Shown here: positions 18,226 to 26,470 of the stretch, one piece after another | Position numbering within the stretch: position 1 is the stretch's first letter | Layout: each line of letters starts with the position of its first letter | NCBI RefSeq assembly: GCF_026810445.1 | Contig: NZ_CP113949.1 | Location: forward strand, 2,232,001 to 2,296,000 | Reading direction: 5' to 3' | Source: Pseudomonas sp. BSw22131 | GTDB taxonomy: Bacteria; Pseudomonadota; Gammaproteobacteria; Pseudomonadales; Pseudomonadaceae | Length of the DNA stretch: 64,000 bases | Notes under the pieces: generated by a model | Database searches by the model: none | The model's input: the letters and a program-made list of their open reading frames with translations, nothing else | What the model was told of the DNA's origin: nothing | Position numbers and translations under genes: made by a program

Positions 18226-18417
18226 ATGGGTTCAACCTTCAATGGTCTGGTCGGACTGATCATTCTGGCTCTGGATATCTGGGCCATTATCAACGTACTT
18301 AAAAGCGGCTCCGAAACCGGGATGAAGATCCTCTGGGTGCTGCTGATTGTGCTGCTGCCGGTCCTGGGTCTGATCATTTGGGCTATCGCAGGTCCAAGAG
18401 GCAATGTGCGCATCTAG
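18226..18417 (+). CDS. small membrane protein with PLDc N-terminal domain
   Basis: A 63-residue protein with two hydrophobic helices (about 8-24 and 35-54) joined by NVLKSGSETGMK. The pattern ILALDIWAIINVL and KILWVLLIVLLPVLGLIIWA matches the PLDc_N domain, which occurs alone in many small Pseudomonas membrane proteins. TAGGAGC precedes the ATG. Role unknown. A terminator follows, so it is monocistronic. Confidence 0.85.
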   Translation: MGSTFNGLVGLIILALDIWAIINVLKSGSETGMKILWVLLIVLLPVLGLIIWAIAGPRGNVRI

Positions 18418-18441
18418 CCAGTCGATTCGCCGGTAACATCC

Positions 18442-18477
18442 AACGCTTGATTGCCAGTAGGGAATCAGGCGTTTTTT
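18442..18477 (+). terminator. Rho-independent terminator
   Basis: AACGCTTGATT pairs with AATCAGGCGTT (one G:U) followed by T6. Confidence 0.85.
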
Positions 18478-18787
18478 ATGTGTTCTCCACGCCCATCTGC
18501 CATCGCGTTTTCTTGTGGGTGCAAGAGCGAAAAGATGAAAAGCGTGTTGAAACGTAGATTTTGTAAGCATTTGTTAGATCGGACAGCCGGACAACGTAAT
18601 TTTCACGGCAGCTCCGCAAGACTGCGCACCGCCCGAAAGGCGCGCATGTGCTAAAGAAAGAGTCGCATCAGTGGTAAAGCTTGAGCGATCACGTAATATT
18701 TGCCACCCGTGATCCCGGCCAGATGTCTTGGCTGCGGGCGCAACGGCTTTTTGAACTTCAACCTGAATTCAACGGATCCTAGAACAC
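18478..18787. other. 310-bp region upstream of the LTA-synthase-like gene
   Basis: No supported gene. The stretch about 18540-18600 is AT-rich and may hold the promoter. A weak hairpin around CGCCCGAAAGGCG (about 18631-18643) is present. Open frames here are overlapping shadows. Confidence 0.4.
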
Positions 18788-20857
18788 ATGGCCAAAACGG
18801 ACGCCCCGGCGCGCGCGCCGCAACCTACCGTCAGATCGCACCTGGCTTACACGCTGCTCAGTGGTCTGGTGTTGATGGTTCTGTACACACTGTTGCGCGT
18901 TGCGCTGTTGGTCTACAACCGCGAAGGAATCGGCGAGACGCCAGCCGCCAGCTTCATCGAAGCATTTGCCAATGGCCTGCGTTTCGACCTGAGACTGGTG
19001 GTCTACCTATTGATTCCGTTGCTGCTGGCATTGTTCAGCGCACGATTGATGGCGGCGCGCGGCTTCTTCCGTTTCTGGCTGACGCTGGTAGCCAGCATCA
19101 CGACCTTCTTCGGTCTGATGGAGATGGACTTCTACCGTGAGTTCCACCAGCGCCTCAACGGTCTGGTCTTTCAGTACGTCAAGGAAGACCCGAAAACCGT
19201 ACTCAGTATGTTGTGGTACGGCTTTCCGGTGGTCCGTTACCTGCTGGCATGGGCGGTGGTGACGTGGTTGCTGAGCCTGGTGTTCAAGGGCGTCGACCGT
19301 CTGACCCGGCCGAGCGGCCAGTTCAACCTGGCCACCGCGAGCAACCGCAAAGTGGCGCCGTGGTATACGCGCATTGGTGTGTTCGTGGTCTGCCTGTTGA
19401 TCGCCGTGGTGGCTGCGCGCGGCACCTTGCGTCAAGGCCCGCCGCTGCGCTGGGGTGACGCGTACACCACCGAATCCAATTTCGCCAACACACTGGGTCT
19501 CAATGGCACGCTGACTTTGATCGCCGCTGCCAAGAGCCGGATGTCAGAAGATCGCGACAACATCTGGAAGGGCAACTTGCCAACGGCGCAAGCCCAGCAA
19601 ACCGTGCGTGACATGCTGCTGACACCCAACGACAAGCTGATCGACGCGGACACGGCGGCTGTACGTCGTAACTTCTCGCCGCCAGCGGATAAAACCCTTC
19701 CGATTAAAAACGTGGTCGTCATTTTGATGGAAAGCTTCGCCGGCCACTCTGTAGGGGCTTTGGGCGACGAGTCGAACATCACGCCTTACTTTGACAAGCT
19801 GTCCAAAGAGGGCTTGCTGTTTGACCGTTTCTTCTCCAACGGCACTCACACCCACCAAGGCATGTTCGCGACGATGGCGTGCTTCCCCAACCTGCCAGGT
19901 TTCGAGTACCTGATGCAGACGCCGGAGGGCAGCCACAAGTTGTCCGGTTTGCCGCAGTTGCTGAGCGCTCGTAAATACGATGACGTTTACGTCTACAACG
20001 GCGATTTCGCTTGGGACAACCAGTCCGGTTTCTTCAGCAACCAGGGCATGACCAACTTCATCGGCCGTAATGACTTCGTGAACCCGGTGTTCTCTGACCC
20101 GACGTGGGGCGTGTCCGATCAGGACATGTTCGACCGTGGCGCCCAGGAGCTCAAGGCACGCGAAGATAAGGGCCGTCCTTTCTATGCGCTGTTGCAGACG
20201 CTCTCCAATCACACGCCTTACGCGCTGCCGACTAACTTGCCAGTAGAGCGTGTAACCGGACACGGTTCGCTCGATGAACACTTGACCGCGATGCGTTACT
20301 CCGACTGGTCGCTTGGGCAGTTTTTTGAGAAGGCCAAGAAAGAGCCTTACTACAAAGACACCTTGTTCATCGTCGTTGGCGACCATGGTTTCGGCAATAA
20401 CGAGCAGATCACCGAAATGGACCTCGGCCGTTTCAACGTGCCAATGTTGATGATCGCGCCGGGCCTGCAGGAGAAGTTCGGTTCTCGCAGCAGTATCGTC
20501 GGTACACAGATCGACATCGTGCCGACCATCATGGGCCGTCTGGGTGGCGACACCGTCAACCAATGCTGGGGCCGCGATTTGCTCAGCTTGCCGGAAGGCG
20601 ATAAGGGCTTCGGTGTCATCAAGCCGTCGGGCAGTGAGCAGACCGTGGCGATCGTCACGGGTGATCGAATCCTGATCGAACCCAAGGAAATGGAGCCGAA
20701 GATTTACGCCTACACGCTTGGCACCAAGCCACACGCCGAGCTGATCCCGGATGCACCGGACGTGGCTGAGTTGCGCAAGAAGCTCGACAGTTTCCTGCAG
20801 ATCGCGACGAAAAGCCTTTTGGACAATACTGCCGGGGTTAAGGACGCCAAGCCTTAG
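18788..20857 (+). CDS. LTA synthase family protein (membrane phosphoglycerol/phosphoethanolamine transferase type)
   Basis: A 689-residue inner-membrane enzyme. Five transmembrane helices occupy about residues 20-225. A periplasmic sulfatase-fold domain follows (about 310-610). Catalytic features are Glu in VVILMESFAGHS, the Thr of NGTHTHQG as nucleophile, LSNHTPY and the metal-binding VVGDHGF. Members transfer phosphoglycerol or related groups to glycolipids or periplasmic glucans (OpgB type in Gram-negatives). There is no neighbour in an operon; a terminator follows. The acceptor is unknown. Confidence 0.9.
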   Translation: MAKTDAPARAPQPTVRSHLAYTLLSGLVLMVLYTLLRVALLVYNREGIGETPAASFIEAFANGLRFDLRLVVYLLIPLLLALFSARLMAARGFFRFWLTLVASITTFFGLMEMDFYREFHQRLNGLVFQYVKEDPKTVLSMLWYGFPVVRYLLAWAVVTWLLSLVFKGVDRLTRPSGQFNLATASNRKVAPWYTRIGVFVVCLLIAVVAARGTLRQGPPLRWGDAYTTESNFANTLGLNGTLTLIAAAKSRMSEDRDNIWKGNLPTAQAQQTVRDMLLTPNDKLIDADTAAVRRNFSPPADKTLPIKNVVVILMESFAGHSVGALGDESNITPYFDKLSKEGLLFDRFFSNGTHTHQGMFATMACFPNLPGFEYLMQTPEGSHKLSGLPQLLSARKYDDVYVYNGDFAWDNQSGFFSNQGMTNFIGRNDFVNPVFSDPTWGVSDQDMFDRGAQELKAREDKGRPFYALLQTLSNHTPYALPTNLPVERVTGHGSLDEHLTAMRYSDWSLGQFFEKAKKEPYYKDTLFIVVGDHGFGNNEQITEMDLGRFNVPMLMIAPGLQEKFGSRSSIVGTQIDIVPTIMGRLGGDTVNQCWGRDLLSLPEGDKGFGVIKPSGSEQTVAIVTGDRILIEPKEMEPKIYAYTLGTKPHAELIPDAPDVAELRKKLDSFLQIATKSLLDNTAGVKDAKP

Positions 20858-20874
20858 TCTGGCTGCTGCACAAG

Positions 20875-20900
20875 AAGAGGCCCTCGTGGCCTCTTTTTTT
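20875..20900 (+). terminator. Rho-independent terminator
   Basis: AAGAGGCC and GGCCTCTT pair around CTCGT, followed by a run of T. Confidence 0.85.
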
Positions 20901-21003
20901 TGCTTGTGTATTGGACGCTGCGCGCATAACAGGTTGAACGAATGAGGAAAATCCGAAGTCCGATTCCGGTAGGCCGGCTTGCGGCCTGGTTGAGGAGGTA
21001 TCG

Positions 21004-21240
21004 ATGAAAGTCTGGACAATTTCGTTTCTGGATAAAGACGGCGTGCAACAGACCCTCGATCTTGAGTCCGAGCAGCGGCCCAGTGAAGAGGAGGCCGCGC
21101 AGCGTCTGCGTCCGCATTTGTTCCCTGTGACGACTGATCTGGACCTGAATGATCTGGACGGCCGGACCGACGAGCCCACGGTCAAAACTCTGAAGGACCA
21201 GAATGCGGTACAGATCGTTTCCATCGTCGAAGCATCGTGA
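21004..21240 (+). CDS. small acidic hypothetical protein
   Basis: A 78-residue protein with a strong GAGGAGG site before the ATG. It starts KVWTISFLDKDGVQQTL and is rich in Asp/Glu. The pattern suggests a small alpha/beta fold. No family is recognised. It lies between the LTA-synthase-like gene and rraB with gaps on both sides. Confidence 0.7.
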   Translation: MKVWTISFLDKDGVQQTLDLESEQRPSEEEAAQRLRPHLFPVTTDLDLNDLDGRTDEPTVKTLKDQNAVQIVSIVEAS

Positions 21241-21411
21241 TTTATCAACCGATTCCGCCTGTTGCGGCAATTGGCAACGGGCTATCAATGGGCGTAGTCT
21301 GCAAATGAGGCCGGTGACGCATCTAACCGACCCAGATCCTGTATCGATGCCCGGTTTGTAACTCTGGCTTCAAGCGCAGGGCCGGCCTTGTAGCGACATG
21401 CTTGAGTCCCG

Positions 21412-21454
21412 CACGGCAGATTATCTGCCGTGAAGCGGCCCCTTCGGACGGGGC
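21412..21454 (+). promoter_or_regulatory. two consecutive hairpins in the rraB leader
   Basis: CACGGCAGA and TCTGCCGTG form a perfect 9-bp stem with a 3-nt loop (21412-21432). A second hairpin with GCCCC/GGGGC arms follows (about 21437-21454). No U tract follows, so this is not a terminator. It lies about 50 bases before the rraB start. Confidence 0.45.
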
Positions 21455-21503
21455 GTTCAGGGATCGTTGAAACTCTATCTATCGTTGCATAGGAGGACGT
21501 TTC

Positions 21504-21845
21504 ATGAGCACAGCCTATCAAGAAGACATCAGCAGTAACGTACTGCGCCGCATGAAAGAAGGCGGTTTCGACTTCGCTCGTATTCACCCCATTGAGTTTT
21601 ATGCTGTCTTCCCGGATGAGGAGCGGGCGCGTCAGGCAGCGGGTCAGTTTCGCGGTGAGTCCATCAATGCCCAGATCAACGCCCGAGACGATGGCGCCTG
21701 GGACTTGCAGCTGAGCAAAGTGATGTACGCGACTTATGACGGTATCGGCGACTTTGAACAGGATCTGCAAGCGGCATTCGATCCCCTGGATGGGGAAGTG
21801 GAAGGCTGGGGTGTGAAGCAGGAGATCAAACGGTTTCACGCTTAA
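21504..21845 (+). CDS. rraB: ribonuclease E inhibitor RraB
   Basis: A 113-residue acidic protein of the RraB family, which binds the C-terminal region of RNase E and slows its cleavage of selected mRNAs. Family features are the N-terminal LRRMKEGGFDFARIHPIEFY, the strand region with DEERARQAAGQF and the C-terminal GWGVKQEI. TAGGAGGA precedes the ATG. The structured leader upstream may itself be an RNase target. Confidence 0.92.
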   Translation: MSTAYQEDISSNVLRRMKEGGFDFARIHPIEFYAVFPDEERARQAAGQFRGESINAQINARDDGAWDLQLSKVMYATYDGIGDFEQDLQAAFDPLDGEVEGWGVKQEIKRFHA

Positions 21846-21911
21846 TTGCTAGAAGCACTATGAGGCGGCGAGCTGGGTGAACTCGGCTCAGCTCGCAGCT
21901 CAAAACAGGGC

Positions 21912-21938
21912 AAAAAAAAGCCGCTCAATTGAGCGGCT
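21912..21938 (-). terminator. minus-strand terminator without a visible gene
   Basis: A perfect 20-bp palindrome (AGCCGCTCAA/TTGAGCGGCT) is preceded on the plus strand by a run of A, which gives a U tract only for minus-strand transcripts. No supported minus-strand gene lies upstream of it, so an unannotated RNA or small gene may end here. Confidence 0.6.
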
Positions 21939-22168
21939 ATAAAGGGAAGTCTGTAACGAGTAGGTGTTGGCAAGGTTCTCTTGCAGCGTCGAAATCGTTT
22001 TCATGCATCACGCTTCGGTGCCCGGCAGAGAGTTGTTTGCCGGTATAAGTGTGAGTATCCAGAAGCTAATGGCCTGCCGTGAAATCAACTCTGGCTATGC
22101 CGGTGATAGTTTTCTCAATGGTGGGACGCTTCTATATGAGGCGTAAGAGAATTGGTTAGGGCGCTTCT
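21939..22168. other. intergenic region between rraB and the ATP-grasp operon
   Basis: No convincing protein gene. On the minus strand a 34-codon frame starting near 22004 (MKTISTLQENLANTY) runs into the terminator at 21912-21938 but has no good ribosome site. A short minus-strand RNA is possible. The right part leads into the NtrC-like site. Confidence 0.35.
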
Positions 22169-22185
22169 TGCACAGGAATGGTGCG
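22169..22185. promoter_or_regulatory. candidate NtrC-binding site
   Basis: TGCACAGGAATGGTGCG contains GCAC-N7-GTGC, the core of the NtrC consensus TGCACC-N5-GGTGCA (14 of 17 positions against the usual TGCACCAnnnTGGTGCA form). It is centred about 85 bp upstream of the predicted sigma-54 start point, a normal enhancer distance. Confidence 0.65.
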
Positions 22186-22235
22186 CGGGTGTGATTTTGA
22201 TTGTTTAACCAATTGATTTTAAAGCGTTTATGCCG

Positions 22236-22252
22236 CTGGCACGGGCCTTGCG
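22236..22252 (+). promoter_or_regulatory. sigma-54 (RpoN) promoter
   Basis: CTGGCACGGGCCTTGCG matches the -24/-12 consensus TGGCAC-N5-TTGC exactly, with GG and GC at the invariant positions and correct spacing. Transcription should start near 22263, giving a leader of about 25 nt to the ATG at 22288. The same bases also form a GGGCCTT/AAGGCCC hairpin. Confidence 0.8.
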
Positions 22253-22287
22253 AAGGCCCTTGTGTCCATGGTGACAAGGAGTACGGC

Positions 22288-23697
22288 ATGATCCGCACCT
22301 TTTATAACGAGATGTACGATGCAGGCGGCATTGTTCGCCCGCATTATCGGGAATTTGCCCGTTGGTTGGGTGAAGCGCCCCCTGAGTTGCTGGCTCAGCG
22401 CAGGCGTGAGGCCGATCTGTTGTTTCATCGCGCCGGGATCACATTTACGCTCTATGGCGACGAGCAAGGCACCGAGCGGCTTATCCCGTTCGATACCATC
22501 CCCCGCAGTATCCCCGCCAGTGAATGGCGCGTGGTGGAGCGCGGCTGTATTCAGCGCGTCAAGGCGCTGAACATGTTTCTCGCCGATCTCTATCACGATC
22601 AACGCATCATCAAGGCCGGGATCATCCCCGCCGAGCAAGTTCTGGCCAACGAGCAGTACCAGTTGGCGATGCAGGGCTTGAATCTGCACCGTGATCTCTA
22701 TTCGCACATTTCCGGTGTCGATCTGGTACGTGACGGAGATGGAACGTATTACGTTCTCGAAGACAATCTGAGGACCCCCAGCGGCGTGAGCTATATGCTC
22801 GAAGACCGCAAGATGATGATGCGGCTGTTCCCCGAACTGTTTGCGGCGCAACGGATCGCGCCAATCGATCATTACCCCAATCTCCTGCTCGACACGCTGA
22901 AGAGCTCCAGTGCGCTGGACAATCCAAGCGTGGTCGTCCTGACGCCGGGACGGTTCAACAGCGCTTTCTTCGAACATGCGTTTCTGGCTCGGGAAATGGG
23001 TGTTGAACTGGTTGAGGGGGCGGATTTGTTCGTCCGTGATGATCGGGTGTTCATGCGGACCACCGATGGCGCGAAGCCCGTCGACGTGATCTACCGGCGT
23101 CTGGACGATGCGTTCCTTGATCCTCTGGCGTTCAATCCGGATTCGATGCTGGGTGTGCCGGGTCTTCTGTCGGCTTATCGCTCGGGCAATGTGGTGTTGG
23201 CCAACGCCATCGGGACTGGTGTTGCGGACGACAAATCGATTTACCCGTTTGTCACCGACATGATCCGTTTCTACCTGGACGAAGAGCCCATCCTGAAGAA
23301 CGTACCGACCTGGCAGTGCCGCAAGCCGGAAGAGTTGTCTCACGTGCTCGCCAACCTCGGCGATCTGGTGGTCAAGGAAACCCAGGGCTCGGGCGGTTAC
23401 GGGATGCTGGTAGGTCCTTCTGCCACTGCGGCTGAAATCGAATCTTTCCGCGCCAGGCTCAAAGCCAAGCCCCACTTGTATATCGCTCAACCTACTTTGT
23501 GTCTGTCGACCTGTCCGACGTTCGTCGAGAACGGCATCGCCCCGCGACATATCGATCTGCGCCCGTTTGTGTTGTCGGGCCGCGAAACCCGCGTCGTCCC
23601 CGGCGGCCTGACACGCGTTGCATTGCGTGAAGGCTCGCTGGTGGTCAACTCGTCGCAGGGTGGCGGAACCAAGGATACCTGGGTGGTCGAGGATTAA
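22288..23697 (+). CDS. circularly permuted type 2 ATP-grasp protein
   Basis: A 469-residue member of the circularly permuted ATP-grasp family. ATG 22288 has AAGGAG seven bases upstream; the longer frame would start within the promoter. Features are MYDAGGIVRPHY at the start, a central YVLEDNLRTPSGVSYMLEDRKMMM typical of the family (given in part), VVKETQGSGGYGMLVGP (the ATP-grasp glycine loop) and the C-terminal SQGGGTKDTWV. Such enzymes form peptide-like bonds. It leads an operon with an alpha-E protein (12 bp gap) and a transglutaminase, an association predicted to make or modify small peptides. Regulation by NtrC/sigma-54 is indicated. Confidence 0.92.
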   Translation: MIRTFYNEMYDAGGIVRPHYREFARWLGEAPPELLAQRRREADLLFHRAGITFTLYGDEQGTERLIPFDTIPRSIPASEWRVVERGCIQRVKALNMFLADLYHDQRIIKAGIIPAEQVLANEQYQLAMQGLNLHRDLYSHISGVDLVRDGDGTYYVLEDNLRTPSGVSYMLEDRKMMMRLFPELFAAQRIAPIDHYPNLLLDTLKSSSALDNPSVVVLTPGRFNSAFFEHAFLAREMGVELVEGADLFVRDDRVFMRTTDGAKPVDVIYRRLDDAFLDPLAFNPDSMLGVPGLLSAYRSGNVVLANAIGTGVADDKSIYPFVTDMIRFYLDEEPILKNVPTWQCRKPEELSHVLANLGDLVVKETQGSGGYGMLVGPSATAAEIESFRARLKAKPHLYIAQPTLCLSTCPTFVENGIAPRHIDLRPFVLSGRETRVVPGGLTRVALREGSLVVNSSQGGGTKDTWVVED

Positions 23698-23709
23698 GGA
23701 TGCCTGCCA

Positions 23710-24669
23710 ATGTTAAGTAGAACTGCCTCGGATCTGTATTGGATGTCCCGCTACCTGGAGCGGGCCGAAAACCTCGCACGGATGCTGGACGTCAGTTATT
23801 CGCTGTCCCTGATGCCTCAGGACGGCCGCGGCGACGGGCTGAATGAAATCGCCATGCCGCTGCTGATCACTGGAACGCTGGACGATTATCTGGAGCGCCA
23901 TGGCGAGTTGCACGCCGAGCGGCTGCTGCATTTCTTCGCCCTGGATGCTGAAAACCCTGCGAGCATTTATAGCTGCCTCGGGGCCGCACGGGCCAGTGCT
24001 CATGCAGTTCGTGGGCGCATTACTGCGGACATGTGGGAAAACATCAACGCCACGTACCTGGAAATTCGCGGGATTGCCGAGCAGGGCTTGAGTCGTTACG
24101 GCATGAGTCGTTTCTGCGAGTGGGTCAAGGAGCGCTCGCACCTGTTCCGCGGCGCCACCTACGGCACCATCATGCGTAACGACGCATTCCGCTTTATTCG
24201 TCTTGGTACGTTCATCGAGCGCGCTGACAACACCCTGCGCATGCTTGATGCGCGCTATGAAATGCTTGAGTTGCGCGGTCCGTCCGCCAATGCTGCGGCA
24301 GACAATTCGGCGGCTGGCTACTATCAGTGGAGCGCCTTGCTGCGTGCGTTGTCCTCGTTCGAGGCCTATACCGAGGTGTACCGCGATGCGCCGGGTGCTC
24401 GTCAGGTCGCAGAATTACTCTTGTTGCGTGCAGATATCCCACGCTCACTGCGCGCGTGTCTGGAGGAGCTGGATCTGATTCTGGCCAGCTTGCCTGGCGC
24501 CAACGGTCGTCCGGCTCAACGTCTGGCTGCCGAACTCGATGCCCGTCTGCGCTACACCGGTATCGATGAAATCCTCGACGAGGGTTTGCATGAATGGTTG
24601 AACGAATTCATTCCGCTGCTGGCCCAACTGGGTAGTGTTATTCACACATCTTATCTGGAGGCTGCATGA
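23710..24669 (+). CDS. alpha-E domain protein
   Basis: A 319-residue all-helical protein of the alpha-E family. It begins MLSRTASDLYWMSRYLERAENLARMLDV in part (the ARL-like helix is diagnostic), with conserved RGAT, RLGTFIERADNTLRMLD and the C-terminal LDEGLHEWLNEF helices. Its biochemical role is unknown. It always keeps company with ATP-grasp and transglutaminase-like proteins and is thought to assist peptide ligation. The stop overlaps the next start (ATGA at 24666). Confidence 0.92.
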   Translation: MLSRTASDLYWMSRYLERAENLARMLDVSYSLSLMPQDGRGDGLNEIAMPLLITGTLDDYLERHGELHAERLLHFFALDAENPASIYSCLGAARASAHAVRGRITADMWENINATYLEIRGIAEQGLSRYGMSRFCEWVKERSHLFRGATYGTIMRNDAFRFIRLGTFIERADNTLRMLDARYEMLELRGPSANAAADNSAAGYYQWSALLRALSSFEAYTEVYRDAPGARQVAELLLLRADIPRSLRACLEELDLILASLPGANGRPAQRLAAELDARLRYTGIDEILDEGLHEWLNEFIPLLAQLGSVIHTSYLEAA

Positions 24670-25499
24670 GACTCTCAATTAGCCACGAGACCACCTATCA
24701 CTACGAGGATCAGGTCCGCGCCAGCATCCAGTATCTGCGTCTGACCCCTCACGACAGCGAGCGCCAGCAAGTATTGAGCTGGCAGTTGACCTTGCCGCGC
24801 CCGGTGCGCGCGCAGGTAGACCCGTTTGGCAATATCCTGCACGTGCTGACGCTCGACGAGCCTCATGAGGCGATCGTGATTGGTGCCCGCGGGCAGGTCG
24901 AGATCGACGAGAAGCGCGAAGCCGAGCACGAATCGCAATCTGAGTTGCCATTTCTGCGGGTCACGCGCCTCACCGAAGCTGACGAGGCCATTCGTAGTTT
25001 TGCAGCCAGGGAATCCAAAAAGCGTCGCGACCGTAATAGCCTGATTGACCTGATGCACGCGCTCAACCAGCACATCACTTACACGCCGGGCGCGACCGAA
25101 GTCGACACCAGCGCGGCCGAGGCATTTGCCAACAAGGCAGGCGTCTGTCAGGACCACACTCATGCGTTCCTGGCGTGCGCGCGCAGTCTGGGCGTGCCGG
25201 CTCGTTATGTCTCGGGCTATCTGTACAGCGAAAACAGCGAACACTTGTCGAGCCATGCGTGGGCAGAAGCGTGGATCGACGACGCCTGGTACAGCTTTGA
25301 TGTCACCAATCAACTGGCCATTCCCGAGCGTCACCTGAAACTGGCGGTGGGTCTGGATTACCTGGATGCCTGTCCGGTGCGCGGCATGCGCCGTGGTGGT
25401 GGTTGCGAGCAGATGCACGCCAAAGTGACAGTGTCGCCGACCGTCGCATCAGCGCTGCCTAAACCTGCGCCAATGATGCAGGTGCAGCGTCAAGGTTGA
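24666..25499 (+). CDS. transglutaminase-like cysteine protease family protein
   Basis: A 277-residue protein. Residues 1-80 are the bacterial transglutaminase N-terminal domain (RLSISHETTYHYEDQV in part). Residues about 140-235 form the papain-like transglutaminase core: Cys in AGVCQDHTHAF, His in SSHAWAEAWI and Asp in FDVTNQ. It lacks a signal peptide, so it acts in the cytoplasm, probably as a peptidase or amide-transfer enzyme working with the ATP-grasp and alpha-E proteins. It is translationally coupled to the alpha-E gene and is last in the operon. Confidence 0.93.
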   Translation: MRLSISHETTYHYEDQVRASIQYLRLTPHDSERQQVLSWQLTLPRPVRAQVDPFGNILHVLTLDEPHEAIVIGARGQVEIDEKREAEHESQSELPFLRVTRLTEADEAIRSFAARESKKRRDRNSLIDLMHALNQHITYTPGATEVDTSAAEAFANKAGVCQDHTHAFLACARSLGVPARYVSGYLYSENSEHLSSHAWAEAWIDDAWYSFDVTNQLAIPERHLKLAVGLDYLDACPVRGMRRGGGCEQMHAKVTVSPTVASALPKPAPMMQVQRQG

Positions 25500-25509
25500 G
25501 GTGCGAGCT

Positions 25510-25780
25510 CTGTAGGAGCCCACTTGTTGGCGAGGCGGCGTCACGGGTTGAATCAGTCCTGCCGGCTCGCGAATGAATTCGCGCCTACAGATCGACACTT
25601 CGTCATGTGTTGAACCAGTCCCGCCGTCTCGCGAATTAATACGCGTCTACAGTTCCGACGCCTCGCCGAGCCCCCCGCCAAGCATCTCCAAGACCTCTGT
25701 AGGAGCCAGTTGGTGTCGAAGCGGCGTCGTGTATTGAAGCAGTCCTGCAATCCCTCGAATGAATTCATACCTGCGAACAG
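25510..25780. repeat. cluster of three degenerate REP-like palindromes
   Basis: Units at 25510-25590, about 25607-25652 (right half only) and 25697-25780 share CTGTAGGAGCC on the left and GAATTCGCGCCTACAG on the right. Such clusters commonly follow operons in Pseudomonas and may stabilise the mRNA end. Confidence 0.8.
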
Positions 25781-25813
25781 CGCGCCAGAGCGCGTCTGGG
25801 ATGACCTGCCCGG

Positions 25814-25909
25814 TCAGCCAAACAGGCGTGTCATGTTGGGTAGAATCAATAACAGCGTGGTAGCGAAAAGGATGAGTCCGGCCTGACGTACTTTCGAATG
25901 TTTAAACAT
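25814..25909 (-). CDS. 31-residue single-helix membrane protein
   Basis: ATG at 25909, preceded by AAAAAAGG about nine bases upstream, opens a 31-codon frame ending at 25814. The peptide has a basic N-terminus (FKHSKVRQ), one hydrophobic helix (AGLILFATTLLLILPN) and a short polar end. Composition and layout fit a small inner-membrane protein. It is too short for routine gene finding. Coding status needs conservation evidence. Confidence 0.5.
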   Translation of the reverse strand: MFKHSKVRQAGLILFATTLLLILPNMTRLFG

Positions 25910-26360
25910 GACATATGCCTTTTTTTATTCCTGAGCGACAAAAGTCCACCGGCTTCAACAACGGGAGAAGCAGGCAGCTGGCAAAGGTGAAATTAAAGAG
26001 CAGGCAGTCCGGCAAACCGCCGGAAAAAAGGGCGCTGAATTAAATGTTTTATAGGCGCTTCTGCTACTGACTTAACCTTAGAGCGCCAGTGCCGCGCTTC
26101 TTAGATCACTTCGCTATTAGGTATATGAGTTTTCAGGCTAAAAAAGCGGCAGGCGCTTGGCTATCACTCACTTATTCCCTCGCTAGACACGTTGAGGCAA
26201 ATTAACGCCAATCCGATAGCTCGCTACCGTTCGTCCGAGTCAGAAGCGTCTGACAACCAGCTTCCTAGTAACTGGAGTTAACGCATAACGTTTCGGACTG
26301 AAGCCCCCAGATTGATGACCGCTTGTGTGTTGATATGAAAATAAATTCAGGCAGCAAAGG
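25910..26360. other. 450-bp AT-richer region with no supported gene
   Basis: The region between the small membrane ORF and the thiolase remnant holds no frame I can support. A TCCGGC/GCCGGA hairpin lies at about 26009-26025 without a U tract. A 112-codon minus-strand frame at 26240-26578 is judged chance. The sequence may be decayed coding DNA, given the pseudogene next to it. Confidence 0.4.
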
Positions 26361-26470
26361 ATGCGAGTGATAAAGGCTTTCATATTCGACGCTGTGCGCA
26401 CGCAGCGGGACAGGGAAACCCGGGCGGGGCGCTCTTCAGCGTCAAGCCGGTGAGCCTGAAGACATTCTGA
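26361..26470 (+). pseudogene. remnant of an acetyl-CoA acyltransferase (thiolase) N-terminus
   Basis: ATG 26361 opens with VIKAFIFDAVRT, the N-terminus of FadA/FadI-type thiolases (usual continuation PRGxGKxGGALxxVKPVxL). The frame is lost after RT. A second frame then gives GGALFSVKPVSLK before a stop at 26468-26470. So the first 35 or so codons survive with about two small indels, and the remaining 350 or more codons are absent. It is a gene fragment, not a working enzyme. Confidence 0.7.

Noticed and set aside
18700..19140. 146-codon plus-strand frame overlapping the LTA-synthase-like gene
   Set aside because: It is an alternate-frame shadow of a long, clearly recognisable gene.
21964..22146. 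60-codon plus-strand frame between rraB and the ATP-grasp gene
   Set aside because: Starts at GTG/TTG without a Shine-Dalgarno and has no family-like pattern; the region reads better as regulatory.
25500..25800. CRISPR-like array of repeats
   Set aside because: The units are palindromic REP-like sequences with irregular spacing and degenerate copies, and there are no cas genes.
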